Positions 8,746 through 17,779 of a DNA stretch of 64,000 bases are shown piece after piece. A program made the position numbers and the translations under genes. The first letter of the stretch is position 1, and the number at the start of each line of letters is the position of its first letter. The notes below the pieces were generated by a model. That model was given only the letters and a program-made list of their open reading frames with translations. It had not been told where the DNA came from and did not search any database. The stretch is from Ilumatobacteraceae bacterium (GTDB taxonomy: Bacteria > Actinomycetota > Acidimicrobiia > Acidimicrobiales > Ilumatobacteraceae), in NCBI GenBank assembly GCA_025463305.1, contig JAOBWK010000061.1:43994-107993 (forward strand), in the 5' to 3' direction.

Positions 8746-9821
8746 CACGTCACCGTACCCCGGGTGATCCGCAGCGTCCGCTGGGGTACAGCGTCGGGCG
8801 GCAGCTCGCTGGCGGAGGTGATGATGACCTGCCCGACCGGGAGGTGGGCGAGCAGGGCCGAGGCGCGCGACGGGTCCAGCTCGCTGAGCACGTCGTCGAG
8901 GACCAGGATGGGCGGCGACCCCACCTTGTCCGCCACCAGCCGGTGTGTGGCGAGCCGCACCGCGAGCGCGAGCGTGCGCTGCTCGCCCTGCGAGGCATGG
9001 GTGCGCGCGGGCATCCCGTTGATCGCCAGCTCGACATCGTCACGTTGCGGGCCGACCGTGCTCGACTGCCGGCGCACGTCGTCGACGCGCGCCGCGGCGA
9101 GCGCGTTGAGCAGGCCCGTGCGCCGCCAGGCCGGCTCGTAGATCATCTCGATCGCGGTCGCCACGCCGGCGAGCTGCTCGTAGGCCTCGACGATCATCGG
9201 CGTGACCCGGGCGACGAGCGTGGCCCGGGCATGGCCGAGCTGCTCGCCGCTCTGGGCGAGCTTGGCGTCCCAGACGTCGAGGGTGACCGCGACCTCGTCG
9301 TTGATCCGCCCACCGGCCTGCTTGAGCAGGCTGTTGCGCTGCTTGAGGATCCGGTCGATCTCCAGCCGCAGCGCGTCGTGCTTGACGGCCAGGGCGACCA
9401 GCGAGTCGTCCATCCACCGCCGCCGCTCCCCCGGCCCACCCTTGACCAGGGCGAGGTCGTCGGGCGCGAACACCGACACGCGCAGCACCCCGAGCAGCTC
9501 GCGGGTGCGAGCCAGGCGTTGGCGGTTGACCAGCACCCGGTTGCGGCCCGACCTGCTGATCTCGGCTTCGATCAGCAGCTCACGCCCGTCGTCGTGACGC
9601 ACCTCGGCGCGGATGATCGCGCTCTCGGCACCGACACGAACGAGTGCCTCGGTCGGCGCGCCGCGGAACGAGTCGAGCGTGGCCAGGTACGCCAGTGCCT
9701 CGGCGAGGTTGGTCTTGCCCTGCCCGTTGTCGCCGAGCACCGCCGTGGTGCCCGATTCGAACTGCAGGCTGGCCTCGGCGTAGTTGCGGAAGTCGACGAG
9801 TTGCAACGACCGCACCAGCAC
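8745..9821 (-). CDS. recF: DNA replication/repair protein RecF
   Basis: SMC-like ATPase that helps load RecA at single-stranded gaps. The protein has 358 residues. Walker A is GDNGQGKTN (residues 30-38), the N-terminus MLVRSLQLVDFRNY is typical of RecF, and the C-terminal ABC-type half has SQGEQRTLALAVRLA and ILVLDDVLSELDP. It starts at GTG; a second GTG two codons on is an alternative. About 125 bases separate it from dnaN with no clear gene between, and it is translationally joined to dciA. Confidence 0.96.
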   Translation of the reverse strand: MLVRSLQLVDFRNYAEASLQFESGTTAVLGDNGQGKTNLAEALAYLATLDSFRGAPTEALVRVGAESAIIRAEVRHDDGRELLIEAEISRSGRNRVLVNRQRLARTRELLGVLRVSVFAPDDLALVKGGPGERRRWMDDSLVALAVKHDALRLEIDRILKQRNSLLKQAGGRINDEVAVTLDVWDAKLAQSGEQLGHARATLVARVTPMIVEAYEQLAGVATAIEMIYEPAWRRTGLLNALAAARVDDVRRQSSTVGPQRDDVELAINGMPARTHASQGEQRTLALAVRLATHRLVADKVGSPPILVLDDVLSELDPSRASALLAHLPVGQVIITSASELPPDAVPQRTLRITRGTVT

Positions 9822-9946
9822 GCCAGCACGCTACGTCACGAGCACAGCGAGACGGCTGGGATGTGGCGTCGGGAGCGCCAGCGACCAGCCACCGGAGGGA
9901 GCGGCCAAAGTGGAGCGCTAGCGAAACGGAGGCCGGTCCCGACGGG

Positions 9947-11041
9947 TTACGGGACGCGGACGGGCATCAGCAGGTACAGGTAGTCCGTCTTGCCGACGCC
10001 GCGGAGGACAGCGGGCTTGAGCGCGTCGAGCGTCTCGAGCGTGACCTCGTCGGAGCCGATGGCCTCGACGCCGTTGGCGAAGTAGTCCGGGTTGAACGCG
10101 ACCGTGAGCTCGGTGCCCTCGAGGACGGCGTCGAGCTCCTCGACCGCGTTGCCGACGTCCTGGGTGATCGCCGTGAGGCGCAGGCTGTCGGCGGTCATCT
10201 GCAGCCGGATCGGGGTGGCGTCGCGGGCCAGGATCTTGACGCGGCGGATGGCCTCCATCAGCGCGTCGCGGGCCACGGTGAGCTTGTTGGGGTAGCTCGG
10301 CGGGATCAGCTGGCGGTAGTTCGGGAACTCGCCCTCGATCAGGCGGGTGGTGAGCCGGGTGCCGCCGACCTCGAACGTGGCTTCGCGCTCGCCGAGGCGC
10401 AGGGTCAGCTCGGATGCGTTGCCGACCAGGCGCTGCAGCTCGCTGAGGGCACGACCCGGGACGAGCACTTTCTGATCGGCGCCCAGCACGCTGGCACCGG
10501 GCAGGTCACGGACCGCGAGGCGGTACGAGTCGGTGGCCACCATCCGCAGCCCTTCGGCCTCGGCGGTGAGCATGACGCCGGTGAGGATCGGACGGGCTTC
10601 GTCGGTGCTGGCGGCGCGCACGACCTGGCGCAACGCCTCGCCGACCTCGGCGCTCGGCAGGGTGACGGCGCTCGACGCCGGCGACGACAGGCGCGGGTAG
10701 TCGTCGAACGACAACGGGCGCACCGCGAACTGCGAGCGACCGCCGGAGATCGACACGTCGTCGCCGTCGACGGACACCTCGACCTTGCCCGGGCTCAGCG
10801 AACGGACGATGTCGGCCGAGAGGCGGGCCGGCAGGACCACGCCGCCGTCCTGCTCGCCGCCGACCTCGGCCTCCAGTTGGATGGTGAGCTCGAGATCGGT
10901 ACCCGTGACGGTGAGCTTGTCACCCACCAGTTCGAGACGAAGCCCCGACAGCACGGGCAGCGTGCCGGTGCGTCCTGTGGCTGCGCGGCCCGCCGTCGAC
11001 AGTGCGTCGGCCAAGACATCGCGCTCGCAGCGAAATTTCAC
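9947..11041 (-). CDS. dnaN: DNA polymerase III beta sliding clamp
   Basis: Ring-shaped processivity clamp of 364 residues, made of three clamp folds. Typical segments are KFRCERDVLADALSTAGRA at the N-terminus, VRPLSFDDYP in the middle, IEGEFPNYRQLIP in the third domain, and the C-terminal YLLMPVRVP that lines the peptide-binding pocket. I chose GTG at the VKFRCER codon, preceded by GGAAGG about 8 bases upstream; the open frame runs 38 codons further into the origin-like intergenic DNA but that part has no clamp similarity. Placement between recF and dnaA is standard. Confidence 0.97.
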   Translation of the reverse strand: MKFRCERDVLADALSTAGRAATGRTGTLPVLSGLRLELVGDKLTVTGTDLELTIQLEAEVGGEQDGGVVLPARLSADIVRSLSPGKVEVSVDGDDVSISGGRSQFAVRPLSFDDYPRLSSPASSAVTLPSAEVGEALRQVVRAASTDEARPILTGVMLTAEAEGLRMVATDSYRLAVRDLPGASVLGADQKVLVPGRALSELQRLVGNASELTLRLGEREATFEVGGTRLTTRLIEGEFPNYRQLIPPSYPNKLTVARDALMEAIRRVKILARDATPIRLQMTADSLRLTAITQDVGNAVEELDAVLEGTELTVAFNPDYFANGVEAIGSDEVTLETLDALKPAVLRGVGKTDYLYLLMPVRVP

Positions 11042-11303
11042 GGTGCAACCTTCCCCACCAGACGGTGATGTATCGAAGTAGTAGTGGTAATAAGACCTGT
11101 GGACTGTGGAGAACTCCACGTTCGTGCAGGGTAGAGGGCAAGTCGGCGTGTCCACCGGGATCCCCAGCCATCCACAGGTCGACCCGGCTCGGCACCGATG
11201 CCGGTGGACAAGTCGGGGTTGTCCCCTGCTCGGCTGTGCGCGTCCACAAGTCGTTCATCTGTTGTTTGCACAGGGTTCGTCCCGGGTACCAGGTGCATCC
11301 CGG
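11042..11303. other. dnaA-dnaN intergenic region, candidate oriC portion
   Basis: This 262-base gap sits where actinobacterial oriC lies. It has several degenerate DnaA boxes: GGTGGACAA at 11203-11211 (8 of 9), TGTGGACTG at 11098-11106, CCATCCACA at 11168-11176 and GCGTCCACA at 11240-11248 (each 7 of 9). A relatively AT-rich stretch around 11070-11095 (GTAGTGGTAATAAG) could be the unwinding element. It must also hold the dnaN promoter. Box quality is lower than at the dnaA upstream pair and at the cluster after parB, so the exact origin is uncertain. Confidence 0.6.
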
Positions 11304-12779
11304 TCATCCTTCCTTCAGCCGTTGCTGGAGGTCGGTGACCTGGTCGTAGACCTGTTTGCGCTCGCTCATCAGGCGCTGGATCTTTTCCACAGCGTGGATG
11401 ACGGTGGTGTGGTCGCGACCGCCGAACAACCGGGCGATGGCCGGGTAGCTGAGGTCGGTGAGGTCGCGGAACACGTACATCGCGATCTGCCGGCTGGTCA
11501 CCAGCGGGCGCTGACGGCTCTTGCCGCGCAGCGCCTCGACGCTCTGGCCGAGGATGATCGCCATCTCGGCGAGCAGCTCGTCGTCGGTGCGGGTCTTGGT
11601 GGAGCTGTCGGTGAGCAGGTCGCGCAGCAGGGTCTCGGCGAGGTGGGTGGTGATCGGCACCCGGTTGAGGCTGGCGTAGGCCGTCACCCGGATGAGGGCA
11701 CCCTCGAGCTCGCGGATGTTGTTGGTGATGTGCGCGGCGATGAACTCCAGCGTCTCGGCCGGCACGCGCGAGTCGTCGCGCTCGGCCTTGTTGCGCAAGA
11801 TCGCCAGGCGGGTCTCCATGTCGGGTGGCTGGACGTCGGTGATCAGGCCCCACTTGAAGCGGCCGCGCAGGCGCTCCTCGAGCGTCGGGATCGCGTCGGG
11901 CATCCGGTCGCTGGAGATCACGATCTGCTTGTTCGCGCCGTGCAGCGAGTTGAAGGTGTGGAAGAACTCCTCCTGGAGCCCCTCCTTGCCCTCCATGAAC
12001 TGGATGTCGTCGATGAGCAGCACGTCGATGTCGCGGTAACGGCGCTTGAAGCTGGCCGTGCTGTTCGAGCGGATCGCGTCGACGTACTCGTTGAGGAACG
12101 TCTCCGTGCTCACGTACCGGACGACATCGTGCTGGTAGTGGCGGTGCACGTAGTGGCCGATGGCGTGCAGCAGGTGGGTCTTGCCGAGACCGGCGGCGCC
12201 GTAGATGAAGAGCGGGTTGTAGCTGCGGCCCGGTGTCTCGGCGACGCGCATCGCGGCAGCGAGGGCGAACTGGTTGGACTGGCCCTTGACGAAGGTGTCG
12301 AAGGAGTAGCGCGGGTTCAGCCCGGCGAGGTCGGCGGGTGTGGCGGAGCTGTTGGAGCGGCTGGCCCCGTAGCCGTTCGAGGATCCGTCGGCCTGGCCCG
12401 AGTTGTGTGAGCCGGATCCGTGAGACCCGGTGTTGTGCGAACCCGAGCTGTGGGAGCCGGCGTTGCCGGAGCCGGGATCGGCGAAGTCGAGCTCGAGGGC
12501 GAGCGTGTCGCGGTGGTCGTCGCCGGCATCGCTGACCTGGACGTCGACCACGAACACGCGGTTCGACGAGCCGATCTCCTCGAGCGCATCGCGCACGAGT
12601 GGCAGGTAGCGGGACATGATCCGGTCGCGCAGATGGGTGTTCGGCGCGGTGACGCGCAGCTCGTTGATGTCGCTCTCGACGGCGATGACGTCCTGGAAGG
12701 TCGACAGCCAGACGGCCTCGGAAACCTGCGCCCGGAGGAGTTGAGCGACGGCTGTCCACAGCTGTTCGTAGTCGCTCAC
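11304..12779 (-). CDS. dnaA: Chromosomal replication initiator DnaA
   Basis: AAA+ initiator that binds 9-bp DnaA boxes and opens oriC. About 491 residues: N-terminal domain I ([20 protein letters not shown]), a low-complexity Gly/Ser/His/Asn linker with xGSHx repeats, the AAA+ domain with Walker [16 protein letters not shown] and Walker [10 protein letters not shown], and the DNA-binding domain with the signature [16 protein letters not shown] prefer the GTG (VSDYEQLW) because GAGGGAG lies 6 bases before it; ATGs at 12794 and 12785 are in frame, but this Shine-Dalgarno sequence abuts or overlaps them. Two perfect DnaA boxes just upstream suggest autoregulation. Confidence 0.97.
   Translation of the reverse strand: MSDYEQLWTAVAQLLRAQVSEAVWLSTFQDVIAVESDINELRVTAPNTHLRDRIMSRYLPLVRDALEEIGSSNRVFVVDVQVSDAGDDHRDTLALELDFADPGSGNAGSHSSGSHNTGSHGSGSHNSGQADGSSNGYGASRSNSSATPADLAGLNPRYSFDTFVKGQSNQFALAAAMRVAETPGRSYNPLFIYGAAGLGKTHLLHAIGHYVHRHYQHDVVRYVSTETFLNEYVDAIRSNSTASFKRRYRDIDVLLIDDIQFMEGKEGLQEEFFHTFNSLHGANKQIVISSDRMPDAIPTLEERLRGRFKWGLITDVQPPDMETRLAILRNKAERDDSRVPAETLEFIAAHITNNIRELEGALIRVTAYASLNRVPITTHLAETLLRDLLTDSSTKTRTDDELLAEMAIILGQSVEALRGKSRQRPLVTSRQIAMYVFRDLTDLSYPAIARLFGGRDHTTVIHAVEKIQRLMSERKQVYDQVTDLQQRLKEG
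12398..12472 (-). repeat. 15-bp imperfect repeats in the dnaA linker
   Basis: Five consecutive imperfect 15-bp units (for example CCCGAGTTGTGTGAG, CCGGATCCGTGAGAC and CCCGAGCTGTGGGAG on the plus strand) encode the xGSHx pentapeptides of the DnaA domain II linker. The length is frame-neutral. This linker is variable in all bacteria, so the repeats need have no specific function. Confidence 0.65.
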
Positions 12780-12818
12780 CTGCATCTCCCTCATCGACCG
12801 AATCCTGTTTCCACATCA

Positions 12819-12839
12819 TTGTCCACACTGTGTGGACAA
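12819..12839. promoter_or_regulatory. Inverted pair of perfect DnaA boxes upstream of dnaA
   Basis: TTGTCCACA at 12819-12827 and its exact inverse TGTGGACAA at 12831-12839 are separated by only 3 bases (CTG). Both match the actinobacterial DnaA box perfectly. They end about 40 bases upstream of the chosen dnaA start, inside the dnaA-rpmH intergenic region, a position suited to autorepression of dnaA and possibly to origin function. Confidence 0.85.
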
Positions 12840-13048
12840 CGCCACCTGCCGCCGCAGTCTGAGGATCGGGCACGCTAGCAGCGATTCCCCAGGGCCTCGT
12901 CACGTGGTCGGTCGACCCACGCGTGGTTGCCAAATTCCCTGCTCAACCCGTAGCCTTGCATGGTTCTGGCGAGGTCGCCCTTGTTGCCACGCGCCAGTTC
13001 GAGTCTGTGTCTCCGCAGCGATCGTGCTGCCATCCGAGGAGGTCTGCG

Positions 13049-13183
13049 TTGAAGCGCACCTTTCAACCCAACAACTTGCAGCGAGCCAAGAAGCACGGCT
13101 TCCGCGCCCGGATGAGCACCAAGGCCGGCCGCGCCGTGCTGAAGTCCCGTCGGGCCAAGGGCCGTCACCGTCTGTCCGCTTGA
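13049..13183 (+). CDS. rpmH: 50S ribosomal protein L34
   Basis: L34 is a 44-residue, highly basic large-subunit protein: [20 protein letters not shown] near the start and [13 protein letters not shown] at the end. Translation starts at TTG, supported by a strong GAGGAGG ribosome binding site about 6 bases upstream and by the universal N-terminus. It heads the plus-strand operon rpmH-rnpA-yidD-yidC-khpB-rsmG, divergent from dnaA. Its stop overlaps the rnpA start (TTGA). Confidence 0.97.
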   Translation: MKRTFQPNNLQRAKKHGFRARMSTKAGRAVLKSRRAKGRHRLSA

Positions 13184-13503
13184 TCGGCAGCGTCCGCGGA
13201 CGATCCTCGTTCGAGCGGATAGCTCGGACCGGCTCTCGTGTTCGCGCCGGAGTCCTGTGGTGCACGTTCGTACTCGACCCTCTCGTCTCTCCCCCGCAGG
13301 TGGCGTATGCCATCGGCCGCGCCGTCGGCCCAGCGGTGACGCGCAACCGGCTCCGTCGGCGTCTGCGCGCCCTCCTGCAGCTGCGACAGACACGTCTACC
13401 AGCGGGTTTGTACCTGATCGGGGCGACTCCCGGCGTAGCCGGACGATCGTTCGCCGAGCTGGAGACGGATCTCGACAAGCTCCTGGCGCGCATCGCGACG
13501 TGA
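13180..13503 (+). CDS. rnpA: Ribonuclease P protein component
   Basis: Basic protein cofactor of the RNase P ribozyme, which trims tRNA 5' leaders. The protein has 107 residues and contains the RNR signature [13 protein letters not shown] with [16 protein letters not shown] before it. A TTG start overlapping the rpmH stop (TTGA) gives [20 protein letters not shown], which fits the usual RnpA N-terminus; the open frame runs further upstream through rpmH but that is the wrong frame for L34 and not coding. The stop overlaps the yidD GTG. Confidence 0.92.
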   Translation: MIGSVRGRSSFERIARTGSRVRAGVLWCTFVLDPLVSPPQVAYAIGRAVGPAVTRNRLRRRLRALLQLRQTRLPAGLYLIGATPGVAGRSFAELETDLDKLLARIAT

Positions 13504-13826
13504 ACGCCGCCCCCTGGGACCCGAGCACCGACGGTGTGCGGCCGAGCTGGATGATCCGCGCCGTCCAGTCCTACCAGCGTGCCTTCGAGGGTCGGCCCTC
13601 CCCCTGTCGGTTCACCCCGAGCTGCTCCTGCTACGCAGTCGAAGCGCTCGAGACCCACGGTTCGGTCCGTGGCCTGTGGCTCACCGTGCGCCGGCTGCTC
13701 CGCTGCCGGCCCTTCGGGCCGAGTGGCTACGACCCGGTGCCCGAAGCCGTCGTCCCCCACCGGCACAGCTCCGAACCCTGTGCAGTTGCCTCCACCTCAC
13801 CCCTGATCAGAAAGGGCTGTCGCTGA
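13500..13826 (+). CDS. yidD: Membrane protein insertion efficiency factor YidD
   Basis: Small peripheral protein (108 residues) that aids YidC-dependent membrane insertion. The conserved core is [35 protein letters not shown] with three Cys, then [18 protein letters not shown]. Starts at GTG overlapping the rnpA stop (GTGA) and ends one base before yidC. The C-terminal 25 residues after the conserved core are not typical and may be disordered. Confidence 0.92.
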   Translation: MNAAPWDPSTDGVRPSWMIRAVQSYQRAFEGRPSPCRFTPSCSCYAVEALETHGSVRGLWLTVRRLLRCRPFGPSGYDPVPEAVVPHRHSSEPCAVASTSPLIRKGCR

Positions 13827-13827
13827 C

Positions 13828-15114
13828 ATGTTCACCGCCCCAGCATGGCTCGTCTCCAAATTCTTCGACCTGACGCACAGCTACGGCTTGTCCATCGCCC
13901 TGGTCGCGCTGACGGTGATGATCCTGGTCACGCCGCTCACCCTGAAGAGCACCAAGGGCATGCTCGAGATGCAGCGCCTGCAGCCGGAGATGAAGCGCCT
14001 CCAGGCCCAGTACCGCGGCGATCGTCAGAAGCTCAACGAAGAGATGATGAAGCTCTACCAGGAGCACAAGGTCAACCCCTTGGCCTCCTGCCTGCCGCTC
14101 GTCATCCAGATGCCGGTGTTCTTCATCATGTACCGGGTGCTGCGCGGTCTCAGCCGCACCTACACCTGTGTTCCCGACGGCAACGGCAAGATGGCCGACA
14201 TCTGCAACACGCTGATCAAGGCCGGGCACAACGTCGCCGGCAAACAGGTGTTCGACCCGGCACACATCTCGAAGGCATCGGCCCTGTACAAGAGCCTCGC
14301 CGGCAAGAACGAGATGCTCTCGTTCGGCCTCGACCTCTCCAAGTCACCCGCTCACTTCATCAGCCAGTCGGTCGGCAAGGGCCTGATCTACGCCGCGCTC
14401 GTCGTGGTGCTCGGCCTGCTCTACTTCGCTCAGCAGAAGATGGTGGCCTCCCGCGCCGCGGTCAACCCCACGATGTCGGCCACTCAGGCCAAGCTGATGC
14501 AGTACCTGCCGGTGATCTTCGCCGTCTTCCAGATCTTCTTCCTCACCGGCCTGGTCATCTACTACATCACCCAGGCGCTGTTCCGCATCGCCCAGAACTT
14601 CTACATCACCAAGAAGTTCTACGGCCACGAGCACTCGCTGGGTCGTCAGGCACAGGCTGCCGGCATCAAGGCTCGTGAAGAGGCCAAGATCAATGGCACC
14701 GACAAGGAGCCCGCCTCCGGTGGCATGTTCGCCCAGGCCAAGCGCGATGCCCAGGCGCGGCGCGACGCCCAGCTGGAGAAGACCGGCCGCCCGGCCGGTG
14801 CCACCAGCCGCACCGCCTCGGCCCGTCCGGCCGGCAACAAGTCGAACGGCAGCCGCCCGGCGCCGAGTCAGGCACGCTCGGGCAAGCCGGCCCCGACGTC
14901 CAAGCCCGCCCCTGTGGCCAAGCCGATGCCGGCTGCCAAGGCGCCGGCGTCCCCGAAGGTCGATCGGGCACCGGCGAGCACTCCAGAGGTGTCCTCCAGC
15001 AAGCCGTCGACGCCTCCGAAGAACCGGCCCACCCCGAGTGCTGCCCGCCCGCAGCGCCCGACGGCCAACGCTCGGCCGGGCGCCCCCGCGCGCCCGAAGC
15101 CACCGAAGCAGTAA
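13828..15114 (+). CDS. yidC: Membrane protein insertase YidC
   Basis: Oxa1/YidC insertase of 428 residues. Hydrophobic segments include IALVALTVMILVTPLTLKS, LPLVIQMPVFFIMYRVL, LIYAALVVVLGLLYFAQQ and VIFAVFQIFFLTGLVIYYIT. The cytoplasmic hairpin KGMLEMQRLQPEMKRLQAQY is typical. The last 150 residues form a basic Ala/Pro/Lys/Ser-rich tail, as in other actinobacterial YidC proteins. ATG start one base after yidD. It works with YidD to insert and fold membrane proteins. Confidence 0.95.
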   Translation: MFTAPAWLVSKFFDLTHSYGLSIALVALTVMILVTPLTLKSTKGMLEMQRLQPEMKRLQAQYRGDRQKLNEEMMKLYQEHKVNPLASCLPLVIQMPVFFIMYRVLRGLSRTYTCVPDGNGKMADICNTLIKAGHNVAGKQVFDPAHISKASALYKSLAGKNEMLSFGLDLSKSPAHFISQSVGKGLIYAALVVVLGLLYFAQQKMVASRAAVNPTMSATQAKLMQYLPVIFAVFQIFFLTGLVIYYITQALFRIAQNFYITKKFYGHEHSLGRQAQAAGIKAREEAKINGTDKEPASGGMFAQAKRDAQARRDAQLEKTGRPAGATSRTASARPAGNKSNGSRPAPSQARSGKPAPTSKPAPVAKPMPAAKAPASPKVDRAPASTPEVSSSKPSTPPKNRPTPSAARPQRPTANARPGAPARPKPPKQ

Positions 15115-15171
15115 CACCAACGATCTGCGGGTGCTCGCTCTCGTGGCGCGCCCGCCCATGGAAACGGATGA

Positions 15172-16080
15172 ATGACGATGCAGTGGGTTGAGACGACCGG
15201 GAAGTCCATCGAAGAAGCCAAGGGCCTTGCGCTCGACCAACTCGGCGTGGCCGAGGAGGACACCGAGTTCGAGGTGCTCGAGGAGCCGCGCAGCGGCCTG
15301 TTCGGACGGGTCAAGGGTGAGGCGCGGGTCCGGGCTCGTGTTCGCCCGACGGCGGTACGTCCCAAGATCGAGCGTCGCGATCGCAAGAAGGGCCGCGAAG
15401 GTGGCGAGTCGCGACCGCGCGAGGGTGGCGAGGCCCGCCCGCCCCGCGAGCCCCGTGCACCCCGTGAGCAGGCACAACAGTCGTCCGGTCGCGGTGGTTC
15501 TGGTACGGTGACCGAGTCGTCGGCCACCGGATCCTCCGGTTCGGCGAACGGCAAGCCGCGCAATCCCCGCGGACCGCGTGAGCGGGTCAGCACCACGCAA
15601 CGAGAGGACTCCGACGTGAGCGCACAGCAGGTTGGCGAAGAGGCCAAGAAGTTCCTGTCGGAGTTGGTGACAGCCTTCGGCCTGTCCGGCTCGGTCGACC
15701 TCCGCGAGGAGGGCGACGATCTCGAGCTGAACATCACCGGCGCCGACCTCGGCCTGATGGTGGGCCCGCGGGGCAACACGCTGCTCGCCGTCCAGGACCT
15801 CACCCGCGTCGCGTCGCAGCGCCGTCTCGGTGACCACGACACCCGCCTCCGGGTCGACATCGGCGGCTACCGCGAGCGTCGGCGTGAGGCGCTCTCGCGC
15901 TTCGCCCAGGATGTTGCTGCCCAGGTCATCGCGTCGGGCGAGGCACGTGCGCTCGAGCCGATGCCGTCTGCCGACCGCAAGGTGATCCACGACGTGCTCA
16001 CCGAGACGACGGGTGTCGTCACTCGCTCCGAGGGCGACGACCCCAACCGCCGGGTCGTCATCGCCCCGGCGAATGACTGA
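15172..16080 (+). CDS. khpB: RNA-binding protein KhpB/Jag
   Basis: 302-residue cytoplasmic RNA-binding protein. The Jag N-terminal domain (TTGKSIEEAKGLALDQLG to SGLFGRVKGEARV, residues 8-55) is followed by a basic and Arg/Gly/Glu-rich linker, a KH domain (GADLGLMVGPRGNTLLAVQ) and an R3H domain with the defining RKVIH near residue 265. The family regulates cell elongation and division with KhpA in Firmicutes; the partner is not in this window. Its end overlaps the rsmG start by 8 bases. Confidence 0.93.
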   Translation: MTMQWVETTGKSIEEAKGLALDQLGVAEEDTEFEVLEEPRSGLFGRVKGEARVRARVRPTAVRPKIERRDRKKGREGGESRPREGGEARPPREPRAPREQAQQSSGRGGSGTVTESSATGSSGSANGKPRNPRGPRERVSTTQREDSDVSAQQVGEEAKKFLSELVTAFGLSGSVDLREEGDDLELNITGADLGLMVGPRGNTLLAVQDLTRVASQRRLGDHDTRLRVDIGGYRERRREALSRFAQDVAAQVIASGEARALEPMPSADRKVIHDVLTETTGVVTRSEGDDPNRRVVIAPAND

Positions 16081-16657
16081 CGACTCGGCACTCCTCGCGG
16101 CTCTCGCCGCATTGCGCGACCGTGGCGCGCTCGGCGAATCATCGCTGACCGCCGCGGTCGCGCATGCTGACTCGTTCGTCGCGGCGCTCCCGCCGTCGAC
16201 GGAGCGGCTGCTCGATCTCGGTTCCGGTGGAGGACTTCCCGGCCTGGTGATCGCAGCCCGTCTCCCCGGAACGCACATCGTGCTCGCCGATCGACGCGAG
16301 CGGCGGATGGATCTGCTCCGGCTGGCGGTGTCTCGTCTGGGCTGGTCGGACCGGATCGAGGTGCTGACCACCGATGTCGTCCGCCTCGGCCGGGATCCCG
16401 CGTACGCTGGCCGCTTCGACGCGGTGACGGCCCGGGCGTTCGGCGAGCCGCTGCTCACGGCTCGGTGTGCGGCGCCGTTCCTCTCCGTGGATGGCGTGGT
16501 CGTGGTCTCCGAGCCGCCGGACGAAGATCCGGTCGTCCGTTGGCCGGCGTCCTCGTTGGCGGCGCTCGGTCTGCTCCGCTCCCCCATCGCCTTCGGTCGG
16601 GTCTGCCGACTCGAGCGGATGGCAGCGTCGCCGGCGCGCTCACCGATCGTGCCGTAG
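16073..16657 (+). CDS. rsmG: 16S rRNA (guanine527-N7)-methyltransferase
   Basis: SAM-dependent methyltransferase of the GidB/RsmG family that methylates G527 of 16S rRNA. 194 residues, a little shorter than usual. The SAM motif is LLDLGSGGGLPGLVIA, followed by ADRRERRMDLLRLAVSRLG and FDAVTARAFGEP. The ATG (MTDDSALL) overlaps the end of khpB, suggesting coupling. Between parA and khpB is its standard actinobacterial place. Confidence 0.93.
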   Translation: MTDDSALLAALAALRDRGALGESSLTAAVAHADSFVAALPPSTERLLDLGSGGGLPGLVIAARLPGTHIVLADRRERRMDLLRLAVSRLGWSDRIEVLTTDVVRLGRDPAYAGRFDAVTARAFGEPLLTARCAAPFLSVDGVVVVSEPPDEDPVVRWPASSLAALGLLRSPIAFGRVCRLERMAASPARSPIVP

Positions 16658-16711
16658 GCGATCTCGACGTCGGGGCGTCCAGTCGCCCACTCGTTGACCT
16701 GGTGTTTCGTG

Positions 16712-16727
16712 TGTTTCACGTGGAACG
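16712..16727. promoter_or_regulatory. parS centromere site 1
   Basis: TGTTTCACGTGGAACG differs at two positions from the parS consensus TGTTTCACGTGAAACA; the 14-base core GTTTCACGTGGAAC is the common variant. It lies in the rsmG-parA gap, next to the ParB gene. Confidence 0.88.
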
Positions 16728-16783
16728 TCGAGAGGACAGTGAGGGTTGCGTGGAGCCCCGTGTCAACGCCGTGGAACGCCGCA

Positions 16784-16799
16784 GGTTTCACGTGGAACA
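16784..16799. promoter_or_regulatory. parS centromere site 2
   Basis: GGTTTCACGTGGAACA shares the identical core GTTTCACGTGGAAC with site 1, 72 bases away in the same orientation. Together they form a ParB loading site upstream of parA. Confidence 0.88.
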
Positions 16800-16921
16800 T
16801 GAGGGTTGGCGCAGGCGCGGAGAAATATCCCTGCTCAGACGGACACAGATCACGAGAACGTCTGGACATCACCCAGTGCGGGGGTAGTGTTCACGACCAG
16901 GTCAAGGGGAGAGCGAGATCC

Positions 16922-17779
16922 ATGATGTCCGTCACAGAACAGAGTGATCCAGCGGTCACCGAAGGTGCAACGTCCGCCACCGAGCCCACGATGTACCCGC
17001 TGCCGCGGATCATGGCGGTCGCCAACCAGAAGGGTGGCGTCGGCAAGACCACCACCACGATCAACCTGGGTGCGTGCCTCGCCGAGATCGGCTTCCGCAC
17101 TCTGATCATCGACCTCGACCCGCAGGGCAACGCCTCGACGGGCCTCGGGATCGACAACCGCAACGTCGAGACCTCCATGTATCACGTGATCATGCACGAG
17201 GCGCCGCTCGAGAACTGCATCGAGCCGGCGTCGGTGAAGAACCTCTTCGTCGCGCCGGCCAGCCTCGATCTTGCCGGGACCGAGATCGAACTCGTTCCGG
17301 CGTTCAGCCGTGAGAACCGGCTGAAACGAGCCATCGAGGCGATCCAGGACGACTACGACTACATCCTCATCGACTGTCCCCCATCGCTCGGCCTGCTCAC
17401 GGTCAACGGACTCACGGCCGCCAACGAGGTGTTGGTGCCGATCCAGTGCGAGTACTACGCACTCGAGGGCCTCGGTCAACTGCTGCGCAACGTCGACCTC
17501 GTCCGTCGCAACCTCAACCCGACACTGGTCGTCAGCACCATCGTCTGCGTGATGTACGACGCACGCACCAAGCTCGCCGATCAGGTCGTCAAAGAGGTGC
17601 GTGAGCACTTCGGCGACAAGGTGATGCGCACGGTCGTGCCACGAACGGTCCGCCTCTCCGAGGCTCCGTCGTTCGGGCAGCCGATCATCACCTTCGACTC
17701 GTCGTCTCGTGGCGCGGTGGCGTACCGGATGGTCGCGAAGGAGGTGAGCGTCAGTGGCACGCCTCGGGGGACTCGGTAA
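16922..17779 (+). CDS. parA: Chromosome partitioning ATPase ParA
   Basis: Deviant Walker-type ATPase of 285 residues that moves ParB-parS complexes during origin segregation. The deviant Walker A is KGGVGKTTTTINLG, Walker A' is LIIDLDPQGNASTG and Walker B is YILIDCPPSLGLL. I chose the first of two adjacent ATGs (MMSVTEQ), preceded by AAGGGGAGAG at good spacing; the frame stays open upstream across the parS region but that part is not coding. It overlaps parB by 26 bases. Confidence 0.96.
   Translation: MMSVTEQSDPAVTEGATSATEPTMYPLPRIMAVANQKGGVGKTTTTINLGACLAEIGFRTLIIDLDPQGNASTGLGIDNRNVETSMYHVIMHEAPLENCIEPASVKNLFVAPASLDLAGTEIELVPAFSRENRLKRAIEAIQDDYDYILIDCPPSLGLLTVNGLTAANEVLVPIQCEYYALEGLGQLLRNVDLVRRNLNPTLVVSTIVCVMYDARTKLADQVVKEVREHFGDKVMRTVVPRTVRLSEAPSFGQPIITFDSSSRGAVAYRMVAKEVSVSGTPRGTR

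Noticed and set aside
9822..9946. Similar GAGCGCCAGCGA and GAGCGCTAGCGA segments between recF and dnaN
   Set aside because: Two short similar words only; no further repeat structure or gene is supported.
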